A DNA stretch of 49,596 nt from Candidatus Gastranaerophilales bacterium (GTDB lineage: Bacteria; Cyanobacteriota; Vampirovibrionia; Gastranaerophilales; Gastranaerophilaceae): contig CALVEN010000009.1 in NCBI GenBank assembly GCA_944326585.1, forward strand, positions 1 through 49,596, given 5' to 3'. A program made the position numbers and the translations under genes. The first letter of the stretch is position 1. Each line of letters begins with the position of its first letter. The notes beneath the pieces were generated by a model. It was not told the DNA's origin. It did no database searches and saw only the letters and a list, made by a program, of their open reading frames with translations. Below are positions 24,416 through 33,308 of the stretch, in pieces.

Positions 24416-25780
24416 TTAGTCCCTGCCAAATCCTATTCGTTTTCTCAAACGGTCTTCTACGTATTTATCTTCTTTAATTTTGAGGTTTTGATTTTTTTGG
24501 ATTGCGTTGAAAAAATCTTCTTTTATAATATTGCGTCTGCCGTCTTTTCTTGCCGCATTAGCAGCTTTTTCCGCCATTATTACAATTGCGCTTGCAGGGA
24601 AATCATCCAATTTTGTCGCAATTTCGTGCAAATCGTCGGTTTTTTGTGATAGTTGAACGCCTTTGAGCCATCTTGCAAGTGTTTTTTGCAGAATTTGTTC
24701 ACGTGTTTCAATATCGGGCATGCCTATATAAACCTGTTCGTCAAATCTGCGCTTGACAGCATCATCCACAATATCGTATTTATTAGTTGCACCGAGTACT
24801 ATAACATCTCTGTCGCGTGAGGTTTCAATGAGGTTTAAAAGTGTGCTCATTTGTTTCAAATCCTCGCTTGTAGCATCATTATCCCTTCCCTTTGCAAGTC
24901 CGTCAATTTCATCTATAAATAAAAAACACGGTTTGCCGACTAACTGTGCGCATTCCGCAACATAGTTAAATACGGCTTCGTAATTTTTAGAGGTCTGATT
25001 TATGTAGGAAGAACCTGCTTTGCTTATTTTTAATTTAAAAAGCGGAAGCCCTGATTCCATTGCCATTGCCTCAGCAATGGAGGTTTTGCCGCAGCCCGGA
25101 GGTCCGTAAAGCATTATGCCGCGCGGAGGTCTTTTCCCGTATTCTGCAAAGTCTTCTTGGGCTTCTTCAGGATGTGTAATCGGGAAAAGAATTTTGTCTT
25201 TGAGTTCTTCTTTGAGTTCGTGCATGCCGCCAAGACTGTCAAATCCTCTCGGGCTTGAAAGAGTCGGTTTAAATTTTTCTACTATATCAGGTATTTCGCC
25301 TGCTTTCTCAAGCATTTTGTCGATTTTATCGATTTTATCGTTCTTATCTGTTGTTATTTTTATGTCTTCTGTTCCGTTTTCAAGCTCGTCTTCTTCAAAG
25401 TTATCAAGCGTAAATGCGTACAATTCTTCAGCTATATATTGCTGCCACGGTGCTTCTTCTTCGCTGACAATTTTCGGAATTTCTTTTAAATATGATATGT
25501 ATTCAACCGTCGGGTAATTCAGTTCAGGATATTTTATATCCACAAGGTCGGCAAGCGTAACTTTAGGACGGATAAAGGCATTTAAAAATTCATCTTCTTC
25601 GCCTTCGTCCACGCTTGTGCGGATTAATTCTTCCGTGTTGTTGCAATAATTGTTCAGGCTTCGAATAGTATTTGCCATTTCGTCATCCGGTTTTGCCTGA
25701 TCAAGTTTATAATTAAGCATTTTGTTTAGTTTTTTGTTATAACCGAATGTCGGTGAATACCCTATTTTTTGTATACGCAT
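24416..25780 (-). CDS. AAA+ ATPase, 454 residues, with N-terminal SPTFG motif
   Basis: The C-terminal half is a classical AAA module close to FtsH/Cdc48-like unfoldases: Walker A GPPGCGKT (226-233), Walker B FLFIDEIDG, sensor GATN and arginine finger motif KRRFDE, then a lid. No protease motif HExxH or pore protein is joined. The N-terminal 180 residues are acidic and unrecognised, and begin MRIQKIGYSPTFGY. I use the ATG at 25780 instead of 25798 because AAAGGGA lies inside the longer form at the right distance. Partner and substrate are unknown. Confidence 0.85.
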   Translation of the reverse strand: MRIQKIGYSPTFGYNKKLNKMLNYKLDQAKPDDEMANTIRSLNNYCNNTEELIRTSVDEGEEDEFLNAFIRPKVTLADLVDIKYPELNYPTVEYISYLKEIPKIVSEEEAPWQQYIAEELYAFTLDNFEEDELENGTEDIKITTDKNDKIDKIDKMLEKAGEIPDIVEKFKPTLSSPRGFDSLGGMHELKEELKDKILFPITHPEEAQEDFAEYGKRPPRGIMLYGPPGCGKTSIAEAMAMESGLPLFKLKISKAGSSYINQTSKNYEAVFNYVAECAQLVGKPCFLFIDEIDGLAKGRDNDATSEDLKQMSTLLNLIETSRDRDVIVLGATNKYDIVDDAVKRRFDEQVYIGMPDIETREQILQKTLARWLKGVQLSQKTDDLHEIATKLDDFPASAIVIMAEKAANAARKDGRRNIIKEDFFNAIQKNQNLKIKEDKYVEDRLRKRIGFGRD

Positions 25781-25861
25781 GTAAAATATCCCTTTCATTC
25801 ATATTAAATCAGGGCATAAAATTTTTTGCCAGCGCTTTTGCGTAATCTTTACAATTAGTAA

Positions 25862-27046
25862 TTATTTGTGAGCCTTAAGAGCGGCAAGTTCTTCCTGATA
25901 AGGTGAAATCGCCGTGATTTTTTCGATAATTTCCGGCATTTTTTCACAGACGTAATCAATTTCTTTTTCTGTCGTAAATCTGCTCAATGAAAATCTTATG
26001 CTGCCGTGGATTGCTGTGAACGGAACATTCATTGCTCTTAAAACATGGCTCGGCTCTAAAGAGCCTGATGTGCAGGCGCTGCCTGAACTTGCACAGATTC
26101 CCAAATCACTCATGTGTAATAAAATCAGTTCGCCTTCAACGTATTCAAACCCAATGTTGGTGGTATTCGGAACTCTGTTGGAAACGCCTGTATTGAGTCT
26201 GGAATTGTATATATTTTTCAAAATATTTTTCTCAAGTTTATCTCTCAGTCGTTTAACTTCCGTCAATTCGTATTTCAATCCGTCCATTGCGAGTTCAGCG
26301 GCTTTTGCCATACCGGCTATATATGGTACGTTTTCCGTACCGGCGCGTTTGCCGCGTTCCTGATGACCTCCGACGATTAGTGGTGTGATAAGTGTTTTTG
26401 AATTTACGTATAATGCGCCGACGCCTTTTGGTGCGTGGAATTTGTGACCTGAAATTCCGAGTAAATCAATTCCGTTTTCCTGTACGTCAAGAGGAATTTT
26501 TCCCGCAGCCTGAACAGCGTCTACGAAAAATTTTGTATCAGGGCTTTTTGATTTTATAATTTCGGAAATCTTTTTAATCGGGAAAATAACCCCTGTTTCG
26601 TTGTTAGCCCACATAACGGATACCAGCGCCGTATCAGGGGTGATTGCGGCTTCCAATTGTTCCAAATCTAAGTCGCCGTTTGAATTTACACCTATATAGT
26701 CAACTTTGTATCCCTGTTTTTCAAGTGTTTGATAAAGGTTCAAAACGCAAGGGTGTTCAACTTTTGTCGTTATAATGTGTTTTTTTGATTTATTGTAGTT
26801 CAAAACGCCTTTTATTGCGGTATTAGCGCTTTCTGAACCACAGGAGGTGAAGATTATTTCTTTTTCGTCTTTTGCGTTTAAAAAGTCTTTCAAAACTCCT
26901 CTTGCTTCTTTGAGCGCATTTGAGGCTTTTTTGCTGAAATTATACATGCTTGACGGGTTTGCGTATTCTTCTTTGAAATACGGCATCATAGCGTCAAGAA
27001 CACGTTCATCTATTTTTGTTGTTGCGTTGTTGTCTAAATATATCAT
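25862..27046 (-). CDS. nifS: Cysteine desulfurase, NifS/IscS type
   Basis: It takes sulfur from cysteine for Fe-S cluster assembly. The PLP lysine is K202 in SGHKFHAPKG, the stacking His is in VEHP (98), and the persulfide Cys is C325 in SGSACTSGSLEPSHVL. Length 394 is normal. Its ATG overlaps the end of nifU by 4 nt. The pairing with a full three-domain NifU, and the absence of iscA, hscBA or suf genes, argues for a NIF-type housekeeping system like that of Helicobacter. No nitrogenase genes are nearby. Confidence 0.95.
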   Translation of the reverse strand: MIYLDNNATTKIDERVLDAMMPYFKEEYANPSSMYNFSKKASNALKEARGVLKDFLNAKDEKEIIFTSCGSESANTAIKGVLNYNKSKKHIITTKVEHPCVLNLYQTLEKQGYKVDYIGVNSNGDLDLEQLEAAITPDTALVSVMWANNETGVIFPIKKISEIIKSKSPDTKFFVDAVQAAGKIPLDVQENGIDLLGISGHKFHAPKGVGALYVNSKTLITPLIVGGHQERGKRAGTENVPYIAGMAKAAELAMDGLKYELTEVKRLRDKLEKNILKNIYNSRLNTGVSNRVPNTTNIGFEYVEGELILLHMSDLGICASSGSACTSGSLEPSHVLRAMNVPFTAIHGSIRFSLSRFTTEKEIDYVCEKMPEIIEKITAISPYQEELAALKAHK

Positions 27047-27870
27047 ACTTCTATAACCTCAATATCTTCATCCAGTGCGGTTTTAAGCGTCTGTTCCACA
27101 AACCTTTTTATTGTCAGGGTTGCATTTTTGCAGGAGGAACATTTGCCGTGAAGTTTTACGTAAATTTTGTTGTCCTGTATGTCAACAAGGTTAATGTCTC
27201 CGCCGTCTTTTTGGAGTTCGGGGGAAATTTGGGTTTCAATTATGTTGTTTATTTTCAAAATTCTCTGCGTTGGCGAAAGTTTTGGCTCTGATTTTTCTTT
27301 TGCATAATATGTGTCGATTATGTCTTGAATAAGCCCTTTGCATTTGCCGCAGGCACCGCCGGCTTTTGTGTAGTTTGTAACTTCTTCAACTGTTTTGAGT
27401 CCGTTTTGTTTAATTGCGTCCCAAATGAGATTTTCTGTTACATTGAAGCAGGTGCAGACGATTTTTTCCGGCTTTTCAGGTTCTCTTAAATCATCCAGAT
27501 CCTGATAGTCGCCCCAATTTTTCAGAGCATCTTCAAGCGCTTCATAGCCCATAACCGAGCAGTGCATCTTCTCCGGCGGCAGTCCGCCCAATTCATCGGC
27601 AATGTCTTTGTTGGTAATCTTTCTGACTTCGTCTACTGATTTTCCGATAATCATTTCGGTTAAAATACTTGAACTTGCAACGGCAGAGCCGCATCCGAAA
27701 GTCTGAAATTTCGCATCGGTTACGATATTGTCTTTTATCTTTAAATATATTTTTAACTGGTCACCGCAGGACAATGAACCGGCGCTTCCGATTGCGTCCG
27801 CGTCATCAATTTTCCCGACATTTCTCGGGTTTCTGTAGTGATCCATTACTTTTTCCGAATAATCCCACAT
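27043..27870 (-). CDS. nifU: Three-domain NifU Fe-S scaffold
   Basis: The domain order is IscU-like scaffold (1-125; C35, C60, C104), a BFD-like [2Fe-2S] domain (139-185; CTC at 139-141 and CGKC at 174-177) and a C-terminal NFU domain (about 205-275; CSSC at 244-247). All cluster ligands are present. It assembles and donates clusters with sulfur from NifS. A GGAG site and a TACAAT box upstream make it the first gene of nifU-nifS. The 275-residue length is normal. Confidence 0.95.
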   Translation of the reverse strand: MWDYSEKVMDHYRNPRNVGKIDDADAIGSAGSLSCGDQLKIYLKIKDNIVTDAKFQTFGCGSAVASSSILTEMIIGKSVDEVRKITNKDIADELGGLPPEKMHCSVMGYEALEDALKNWGDYQDLDDLREPEKPEKIVCTCFNVTENLIWDAIKQNGLKTVEEVTNYTKAGGACGKCKGLIQDIIDTYYAKEKSEPKLSPTQRILKINNIIETQISPELQKDGGDINLVDIQDNKIYVKLHGKCSSCKNATLTIKRFVEQTLKTALDEDIEVIEV

Positions 27871-27949
27871 AGTTTTTTCTCCATACTAAAATTGTAGCTC
27901 AAAAAATTTTAGTTTTAAAGTTAATTAATATAATTTTAATGTTTAAGAT

Positions 27950-28044
27950 AAGTGAATAAGTAAATAAGTGTTATATTAAGTTGATATTGAAAAAATCCCG
28001 CTCAGATAGCTTTTAGAAACAACTTATTCCCCTATCACCTTATT
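27950..28044. repeat. Second copy of the AATAAG hairpin element
   Basis: It matches 10054-10189 in order: AAGTGAATAAG, GTAAATAAGTGTTATAT, AATCCCGC-CAGAT, and ACAACTTATTCCCCTAT ending with ACCTTATT. Ends are inversely related, as in MITE-like or hairpin elements. The right end enters the carboxypeptidase gene and supplies its stop codon. The middle part differs between copies. Confidence 0.75.
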
Positions 28045-28934
28045 TCCTTAATTATTATCCCCTTCCCATCGAGAAATACTTTTGCACCGTATGGCAGGGT
28101 AATTTTTTGAGCTCCGTGCGTAATCTTAAACCCGCCGATTACGGGGATGTTAAGTTTTTCACCGATTTCTTTAAATAATTCATCAAGCCGTTCGGGGGTG
28201 TCGACTTCCAAAAAATCACCGGGGATAAACCCTTTGATATTTCGGGTGAATTTATCAATATTAATCAATTGTGTTAACATTTTATCGATTTTGTATGCGG
28301 GTTCATTCAAATCTTCCGCAAAAAATATAAAATCTTCATCCGGTATAAAATCCTGTCCGCAAAGCGATACAAGGGTCGCAAGATTTCCTCCCCACAAAAT
28401 TCCCTCTGCACTGCCGGATTTGTAAATCTTCGGCGGGTCGGGCTCAAACATTAATTCATCTGCGGTGACGGCATTAAAAAACGATTGTACGGTGAATTTG
28501 TCGGGATTTTCCGCCCCGAAATCACCTGATGCCATTGGTCCGTGAAATGTCATAAGATTTGATTTTTTCAAAAACATTGCGCAGAGCGCCGTAATATCAG
28601 AATACCCGCAGAAAATTTTCGGATTTTCGCGGATTAAATCGTAATCAATCTTTTTGATAAGCCTTATTGCGCCATAGCCGCCGCGCATACAGATTATGGC
28701 ATTGATTTCGGGAGTTTTGAAGAATCGGTGAAGTTCTCCAAGCCTTTTTTCGTCCTCTCCCGCCATACCGTGAAATTTTTCAAATGCATTATCGCTTAAA
28801 ATAACATTATAGCCGAGTGTTTCAAAAAATTTTTTTGCGCGTAATATGCTTTCTTTATCCTCTATAGCGCCTGAGGTTGCAAGAATTCCGATTGTGCCGC
28901 CTTTTTTTAATTTTTCAGGTTTAATTATGTTCAT
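28035..28934 (-). CDS. LD-carboxypeptidase (peptidase S66 / MccF-like)
   Basis: The family trims tetrapeptides from peptidoglycan or cleaves microcin-type adducts. The Ser nucleophile lies in the FCGYSDITAL motif, preceded by CMRGGYGAIRLI, and the Glu/His part of the triad is in the C-terminal half (GGFKITHGAQKITLPYGAK). Length 299 is normal. No signal peptide, so it is cytoplasmic, fitting recycling of cell-wall peptides (LdcA role) over export. Its last residues IKEIR and its stop come from the repeat at 27950-28044. Confidence 0.9.
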   Translation of the reverse strand: MNIIKPEKLKKGGTIGILATSGAIEDKESILRAKKFFETLGYNVILSDNAFEKFHGMAGEDEKRLGELHRFFKTPEINAIICMRGGYGAIRLIKKIDYDLIRENPKIFCGYSDITALCAMFLKKSNLMTFHGPMASGDFGAENPDKFTVQSFFNAVTADELMFEPDPPKIYKSGSAEGILWGGNLATLVSLCGQDFIPDEDFIFFAEDLNEPAYKIDKMLTQLINIDKFTRNIKGFIPGDFLEVDTPERLDELFKEIGEKLNIPVIGGFKITHGAQKITLPYGAKVFLDGKGIIIKEIR

Positions 28935-28940
28935 AAACTG

Positions 28941-28970
28941 TTGTCCAATTTGATTATGTTTTGCTATAAT
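28941..28970 (+). promoter_or_regulatory. dnaX promoter, predicted leaderless
   Basis: TTGTCC (28941-28946), an 18-nt spacer and a perfect TATAAT (28965-28970) are followed by 6 nt before the ATG at 28977. No ribosome-binding site is possible in the remaining bases. Confidence 0.7.
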
Positions 28971-28976
28971 TATATC

Positions 28977-30818
28977 ATGAACGATAAATACATACCGCTA
29001 TACCGCAAATACCGTCCGCAAAAGCTTGATGAGCTTGTGGGACAGGATCATATTAAAAATGCTCTTACAAACGCGATTGAGCTTAACAAAATTTCGCACG
29101 CGTATTTGTTTACGGGTCCCCGCGGTACGGGAAAAACTTCCACCGCACGTATTTTTGCTAAATCTTTAAATTGCAAGCAAGGACCTACGATTAACCCCTG
29201 CGGTGTGTGTGAAAGCTGTGTGGATATTACAAATGCAGTTCCCATGGATGTTATTGAAATCGATGCCGCAAGCAACAGAAAAGTTGAGGATACTCAAAAT
29301 ATTCTGGAAAAAATTCTCTATGCACCGGTTTACGGCAAATACAAAATCTATATTATCGACGAAGTTCATATGCTTTCTAATACGGCATTCAATTCTCTGT
29401 TGAAAACACTTGAAGAACCGCCGGAAAACGTTATTTTCATCCTTGCGACAACGGAAGTTCACAAAGTCCTTGATACAATTAAGAGCCGCTGCCAGAGATT
29501 TGATTTCAGAAGAATTACAACCGATGATATTGTTAAACATCTGAGATATATCTCTGATAACGAAAAAATTAATATTACCGATGACGCTTTGTTTACGATT
29601 GCTAAAAATTCGGCGGGCGGAATGCGCGACAGTATTGCGCTTCTGGATCAGTTGAGCATTCTCGGCGGCAAAGACGCAATTACAACTGACGACATAAATC
29701 AGCTCCTCGGAAGAATTTCGTTTGATGTTTTGTACAAGCTTGCCGGTGCCCTTGTAACCTCCAATCCGCAATCTGCGCTTGAAATGCTTGAAAATATTTA
29801 TAATTCGGGCAATGAACCCGTTCAGATTTTGTCTAACCTTCTGGACTATTTGAAAAATCTTTTAATTGTAAAAAATTGCCGCGAAGAAATTGTTTTTGAA
29901 CTTACACAGTTGAATGAAGCGCAGCTGGGCGCATTGAAAGAACAATCCTCCGGGGTTGAAACTCATCAAATCATGTCGCTTGTCGATAAGTGCGCTGAAT
30001 ATATAAAGGAAATTAAATTAACCAATAACCCCCGCCTCTGGCTTGAGGTCGGGATTATTGACCTCGCGAATTTGACTGAAAATACAAAGCTTGAGGATTT
30101 GCAAAAAAGGCTTACCGAACTTGAAGCGGGTCACACTCCGCAGCAAGCCTCTTATAAAACTCCGCCGGCACCGGTTACAAAGCCTGAAATTTTATCAAAA
30201 CAGGAAATTAAAAAAGAAATTCCGAAAGAGCCTGTAAAAGCCGTTCAACCGGAAGTTTCCGATGTAAAAGAACCGGAGCCGGTCAAACCTGTTGCACCGG
30301 AACCTCTTGAAGCGGCGGAAGATTTTTCACCGATGCCGAAATCTCAGCCTGTTGACTCATCAAATGATATTGCGGCTTTGTGGGGCAGATTGCTTGAAAA
30401 TATATCAAGCCTCCCGACAAAATCCCTTCTCCGCCAGTGGGCTAATCCCGTTGAGCTTTCGTCCGAAAAGGTTGTTATAAGTATCAACAGTGAAAATCTT
30501 TTAAAACAATTTTTAGAGGGCAACAAAAGACAAATTCTGTCTGATGCGGTAAATGCTTTGTTTAATCATACAAATATAGTTGTAAGACTTCCGCAGCCCG
30601 ATGACAAACCCGTAAAGGAGAAAACTCCCGCCCCAAAGCCTAGTGCGGCGCCTCCGCCACCTGTTAGCCTTGAACCTCCGGTTGAAGATTTGCCGGCACC
30701 CGAGGAAATTGAGGAAGCAAAAGCAGAGGCTGAAGAAAAAATTCCTGCACATCAGACAATGCGCTCCGATATGGTGAATATGGTTGTGGATTTGTTTGAC
30801 GGCAAATTTTTAGACTAA
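28977..30818 (+). CDS. dnaX: DNA polymerase III subunit gamma/tau
   Basis: The clamp-loader ATPase has Walker A GPRGTGKT (47-54), zinc Cys C66, C75, C78 and C81, and the DEVHMLS Walker B. A Pro/Glu-rich linker (about 400-460) leads to a C-terminal domain for polymerase binding. Length is 613. I chose the ATG at 28977 over 28941: the longer form would overlap the promoter, and the family starts near YIPLYRKYRPQ. I found no frameshift heptamer in the right frame, so a short gamma form is not predicted. Its 3' end overlaps the MEMO-like gene by 9 nt. Confidence 0.96.
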   Translation: MNDKYIPLYRKYRPQKLDELVGQDHIKNALTNAIELNKISHAYLFTGPRGTGKTSTARIFAKSLNCKQGPTINPCGVCESCVDITNAVPMDVIEIDAASNRKVEDTQNILEKILYAPVYGKYKIYIIDEVHMLSNTAFNSLLKTLEEPPENVIFILATTEVHKVLDTIKSRCQRFDFRRITTDDIVKHLRYISDNEKINITDDALFTIAKNSAGGMRDSIALLDQLSILGGKDAITTDDINQLLGRISFDVLYKLAGALVTSNPQSALEMLENIYNSGNEPVQILSNLLDYLKNLLIVKNCREEIVFELTQLNEAQLGALKEQSSGVETHQIMSLVDKCAEYIKEIKLTNNPRLWLEVGIIDLANLTENTKLEDLQKRLTELEAGHTPQQASYKTPPAPVTKPEILSKQEIKKEIPKEPVKAVQPEVSDVKEPEPVKPVAPEPLEAAEDFSPMPKSQPVDSSNDIAALWGRLLENISSLPTKSLLRQWANPVELSSEKVVISINSENLLKQFLEGNKRQILSDAVNALFNHTNIVVRLPQPDDKPVKEKTPAPKPSAAPPPPVSLEPPVEDLPAPEEIEEAKAEAEEKIPAHQTMRSDMVNMVVDLFDGKFLD

Positions 30819-31520
30819 ATACCAGCCCCCGTAACCCGTTACATTTGAGGTGTCGTGGTTTGTTTGTGAAGAGTTTGCGTGTCCTGTTCCGACAAATTCA
30901 AGGTCATTTTGCCTTGCAAATTCTATTGCCGCGCAAATTCCTATTGCGCCGTCCGCAAGCTCCATATCCAAATCCTGAATTTGTTTCCGCTCTATCATTC
31001 TTGCAGTCTGTTCATCCAGTTTTATATTCTCTCTTTCAGGTACATATCGGCTTAAATTGCTTACAATTACGGTTGTTCCGCGGTTAATTATGCCGGCAAT
31101 TTTTTTATAATCTTCACACCCGTAAATAACCGGTGTCACCGTGACATGCGGAAACAGGTATTTTATAACGGGAAGCTGGCATGTGAGAGCGCTTTCGGCT
31201 TCAAAAATTTTATTATTTACTTCCAAATCCGCAGCCTCAATTCTTAAATCGCCAAAAGGGGTTTCAAATCTTTCAGCGTCCGTGGTTACGGAACCGTAGA
31301 TTTTGTTGTATATAGCAGGCGCAATTATAGTAAGATTTTCAACGGTTTGTTGTATTGTCGCATATACGCCGAACGTGATTTCCGCGATGTATTCGTATGC
31401 GGCATGCGGTGTTATTATCAGTTTTGCGCCGGTATCCGAGCAGGTTTTGCGGGCTTTGAAAATATTCTCAAGTGATTCTTTTGTGTCAAAAAGACCCCTG
31501 TAGGACGGTGAAATTTTCAT
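30810..31520 (-). CDS. MEMO-like protein (AmmeMemoRadiSam system protein B family)
   Basis: The order of motifs fits MEMO: TPHAAYEYIAEI near 37-48, APAIYNK after the second strand, VSNLSRYVPER, GICAAIEFA, and the end NSSQTNHDTSNVTGYGGWYLV. In the family these hold a metal site resembling class III extradiol dioxygenases. Here only the first His and the Cys are kept; the GPNH His is replaced (API), and the Asp and His of SSDLSHY have become Asn and Arg. So it may be inactive or bind differently. The radical SAM and AMMECR1 partners are not in the window. A TATAAT lies 6 nt before the ATG. Confidence 0.8.
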   Translation of the reverse strand: MKISPSYRGLFDTKESLENIFKARKTCSDTGAKLIITPHAAYEYIAEITFGVYATIQQTVENLTIIAPAIYNKIYGSVTTDAERFETPFGDLRIEAADLEVNNKIFEAESALTCQLPVIKYLFPHVTVTPVIYGCEDYKKIAGIINRGTTVIVSNLSRYVPERENIKLDEQTARMIERKQIQDLDMELADGAIGICAAIEFARQNDLEFVGTGHANSSQTNHDTSNVTGYGGWYLV

Positions 31521-31526
31521 AAAAGC

Positions 31527-31532
31527 ATTATA
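31527..31532 (-). promoter_or_regulatory. -10 box 6 nt before the MEMO-like ATG (leaderless)
   Basis: A perfect TATAAT on the minus strand ends exactly 6 nt before the ATG at 31520. There is no Shine-Dalgarno. The -35 is weak. Confidence 0.6.
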
Positions 31533-31537
31533 GCGTT

Positions 31538-32572
31538 TTACGTATTTTTATCTATCGGATAATAGGTTAGTAAAATATCCGGATCAAAAAATTCAAAGCT
31601 GTCGATTTTGTAATTCGTGCATTCTGAAATTTCAGTAATTTTTTTGTAGTCAAAGCAGGATTTTGCACTGTTGTCGCCCGTGATTTTCGGGGCTAAAAAA
31701 TGATAAATCTTATCGGCGTATTTGAGCGCTTTGCCGTTAAGCTTGCCTCCGCATTCAATCAAAACACTCATAATTCCGAGTTCGTAAAGTTTTTCAAATA
31801 CGAATTCAAGACTTATTTTGCCGTCTTTGACAGGCGTTTTGATAAAATTTATGTTGCCTTCAAGGTCATCTTCTTTTTCGTTAAAAACGTAAATTTCGCC
31901 CTGCTTATATATTTGGGATTTCAAATCTGTTTTAAGTTCGCGGTCAAGGATAATCTTTTTTTTGTGTTCCATTTTGGGATTATCCGCGATAACCGTTGTT
32001 GAGCTTGTCATAATAGCATCATATCGTCTGCGGATTCTGTGGACTTCTTCTCTTGCTTTTTCTCCTGTAATCCATTTGGAAGATCCGCTTGATGTCGCTA
32101 TTTTCCCGTCAAGAGTGGTGGCTGTTTTTATTGCCACAAAAGTTTTTTTCTCTTTTATGTTTTTTATAAAAACTTCATTAAGCTTTTTGCATTCATCCTC
32201 CAAAACTCCGACGGTTACGTCAATTCCCGCAGCTTTGAGCTTGTCGATTCCGCTTACGATCGGGTTGGGGTCAAGCATTCCCACAACAACGTGTTTTATG
32301 TCTTTTTCAATAATAATATCCGTGCAGGGCGGGGTTTTGCCAAAATGCGAACACGGTTCAAGATTTACATAGAGTGTGTCGCCGTCGCCTTTATTGATTT
32401 TTAAAAGCGCGTCGCGTTCCGCGTGATTTTCTCCGTATTTTTTGTGGTATCCCGTTGCGATTACGTTATCAAATTCGTCCGTAATTACGCACCCCACAAG
32501 CGGGTTCGGAGAGGCGCCGCCTTCACCGAGTTTTGCAAGCTCTATACACTTTTGCATATACTTTTGTTGCAT
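31538..32572 (-). CDS. ribD: Bifunctional riboflavin deaminase/reductase
   Basis: The protein carries out two steps of riboflavin synthesis. The deaminase domain (1-145) has H50-A-E52 and PCSHFGKTPPC with C74 and C83 as zinc ligands. The reductase domain follows (about 148-344) with ATTLDGKIA and SKWITGEKAREEVHRIRRRYDAI. Length is normal. A TAAAAT box 6 nt before the ATG at 32572 supports this start, although Met6 is an alternative. No FMN riboswitch fits in the 57-bp upstream gap and no ribE, ribBA or ribH is adjacent. Confidence 0.94.
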   Translation of the reverse strand: MQQKYMQKCIELAKLGEGGASPNPLVGCVITDEFDNVIATGYHKKYGENHAERDALLKINKGDGDTLYVNLEPCSHFGKTPPCTDIIIEKDIKHVVVGMLDPNPIVSGIDKLKAAGIDVTVGVLEDECKKLNEVFIKNIKEKKTFVAIKTATTLDGKIATSSGSSKWITGEKAREEVHRIRRRYDAIMTSSTTVIADNPKMEHKKKIILDRELKTDLKSQIYKQGEIYVFNEKEDDLEGNINFIKTPVKDGKISLEFVFEKLYELGIMSVLIECGGKLNGKALKYADKIYHFLAPKITGDNSAKSCFDYKKITEISECTNYKIDSFEFFDPDILLTYYPIDKNT

Positions 32573-32578
32573 AATTGT

Positions 32579-32584
32579 ATTTTA
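32579..32584 (-). promoter_or_regulatory. -10 box 6 nt before the ribD ATG (leaderless)
   Basis: TAAAAT on the minus strand, then ACAATT, then ATG at 32572. No Shine-Dalgarno is present. Confidence 0.5.
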
Positions 32585-32629
32585 TCGTAAAATGTGCTAA
32601 ATTTAAAGAAAATGTAAAGGAGTATTATT

Positions 32630-33292
32630 ATGGTTGATATCAAATACATCGGTCACAGCGCGTTCCAGATTACAAACGGTGAAAACGCTGTTCTTATTGA
32701 TCCAATGGTTAAGCAAAATCCCAAATATGATTGGAAAAAAGAACCTGTCAGAGATATTTTGTTAACCCATGCACACGGTGATCATCTCGGACAGGCAATT
32801 GAGATAGCAAAAGATTTGGACATAGAAATTACGGCAGTACCGGAGCTTGCGGCATATTGTAAAGAACAGGGCGCTAAAGCTAAATCAATTTCTCTCGGCT
32901 GCTGGCTTCAATACAGCTGGGGTCGTGCAATATTTTTGCCGGCATTTCATTCAAGTTCGCTTCCTGACGGACGCTACGGCGGCTGCCCCGCAAGCATATT
33001 TCTGGATGTCGCAGGCGCAAGAATTTACCATGCCGGTGACACCTGCCTGTCAGGCGAGATGAAAACAATTAAAGAACTCTATGCCCCGCAAATCGCCATG
33101 CTTCCTATCGGAGGGAATTACACGATGGACGTTGAGCACGCTGCAATTGCGGCTAAATGGTTAGGCGTCAAAACGGTTATTCCTATGCATTACGGTACTT
33201 TTCCCGAAATTGAGGCTGATGTCGAAAGGTTTATTAAACTCGTTAATTTGAACAATACCTCGGTGGGTGTTTTGGATCCCGAAAAAATATAG
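32630..33292 (+). CDS. Metallo-beta-lactamase-fold hydrolase, UPF0173 family
   Basis: The signature of the fold is THAHGDHLGQ (zinc ligands HxHxDH), with later ligands in AFHSS, HAGDT and PMHYGTFPE. The start VDIKYIGHSAFQI is typical of UPF0173. Length 220 is standard. An AAAGGAG site precedes the ATG. The substrate of this family is not known. It heads a pair with gshB, 16 bp downstream. Confidence 0.93.
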   Translation: MVDIKYIGHSAFQITNGENAVLIDPMVKQNPKYDWKKEPVRDILLTHAHGDHLGQAIEIAKDLDIEITAVPELAAYCKEQGAKAKSISLGCWLQYSWGRAIFLPAFHSSSLPDGRYGGCPASIFLDVAGARIYHAGDTCLSGEMKTIKELYAPQIAMLPIGGNYTMDVEHAAIAAKWLGVKTVIPMHYGTFPEIEADVERFIKLVNLNNTSVGVLDPEKI

Positions 33293-33308
33293 TATTAAGT
33301 GAGGCGTT

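Noticed and set aside
25862-27870. Nitrogen fixation locus
   Set aside because: nifU and nifS are present, but no nifHDK, nifB or other nif gene is nearby; a general Fe-S role is more likely.
30200-30225. Programmed -1 frameshift site in dnaX (run of A then G)
   Set aside because: The codons are AAA AAA GAA, so the heptamer A AAA AAG is not in the needed frame; no following stem was seen.
32573-32629. FMN riboswitch before ribD
   Set aside because: The gap is only 57 bp and the ribD -10 lies 6 nt from its ATG; no room for the aptamer.
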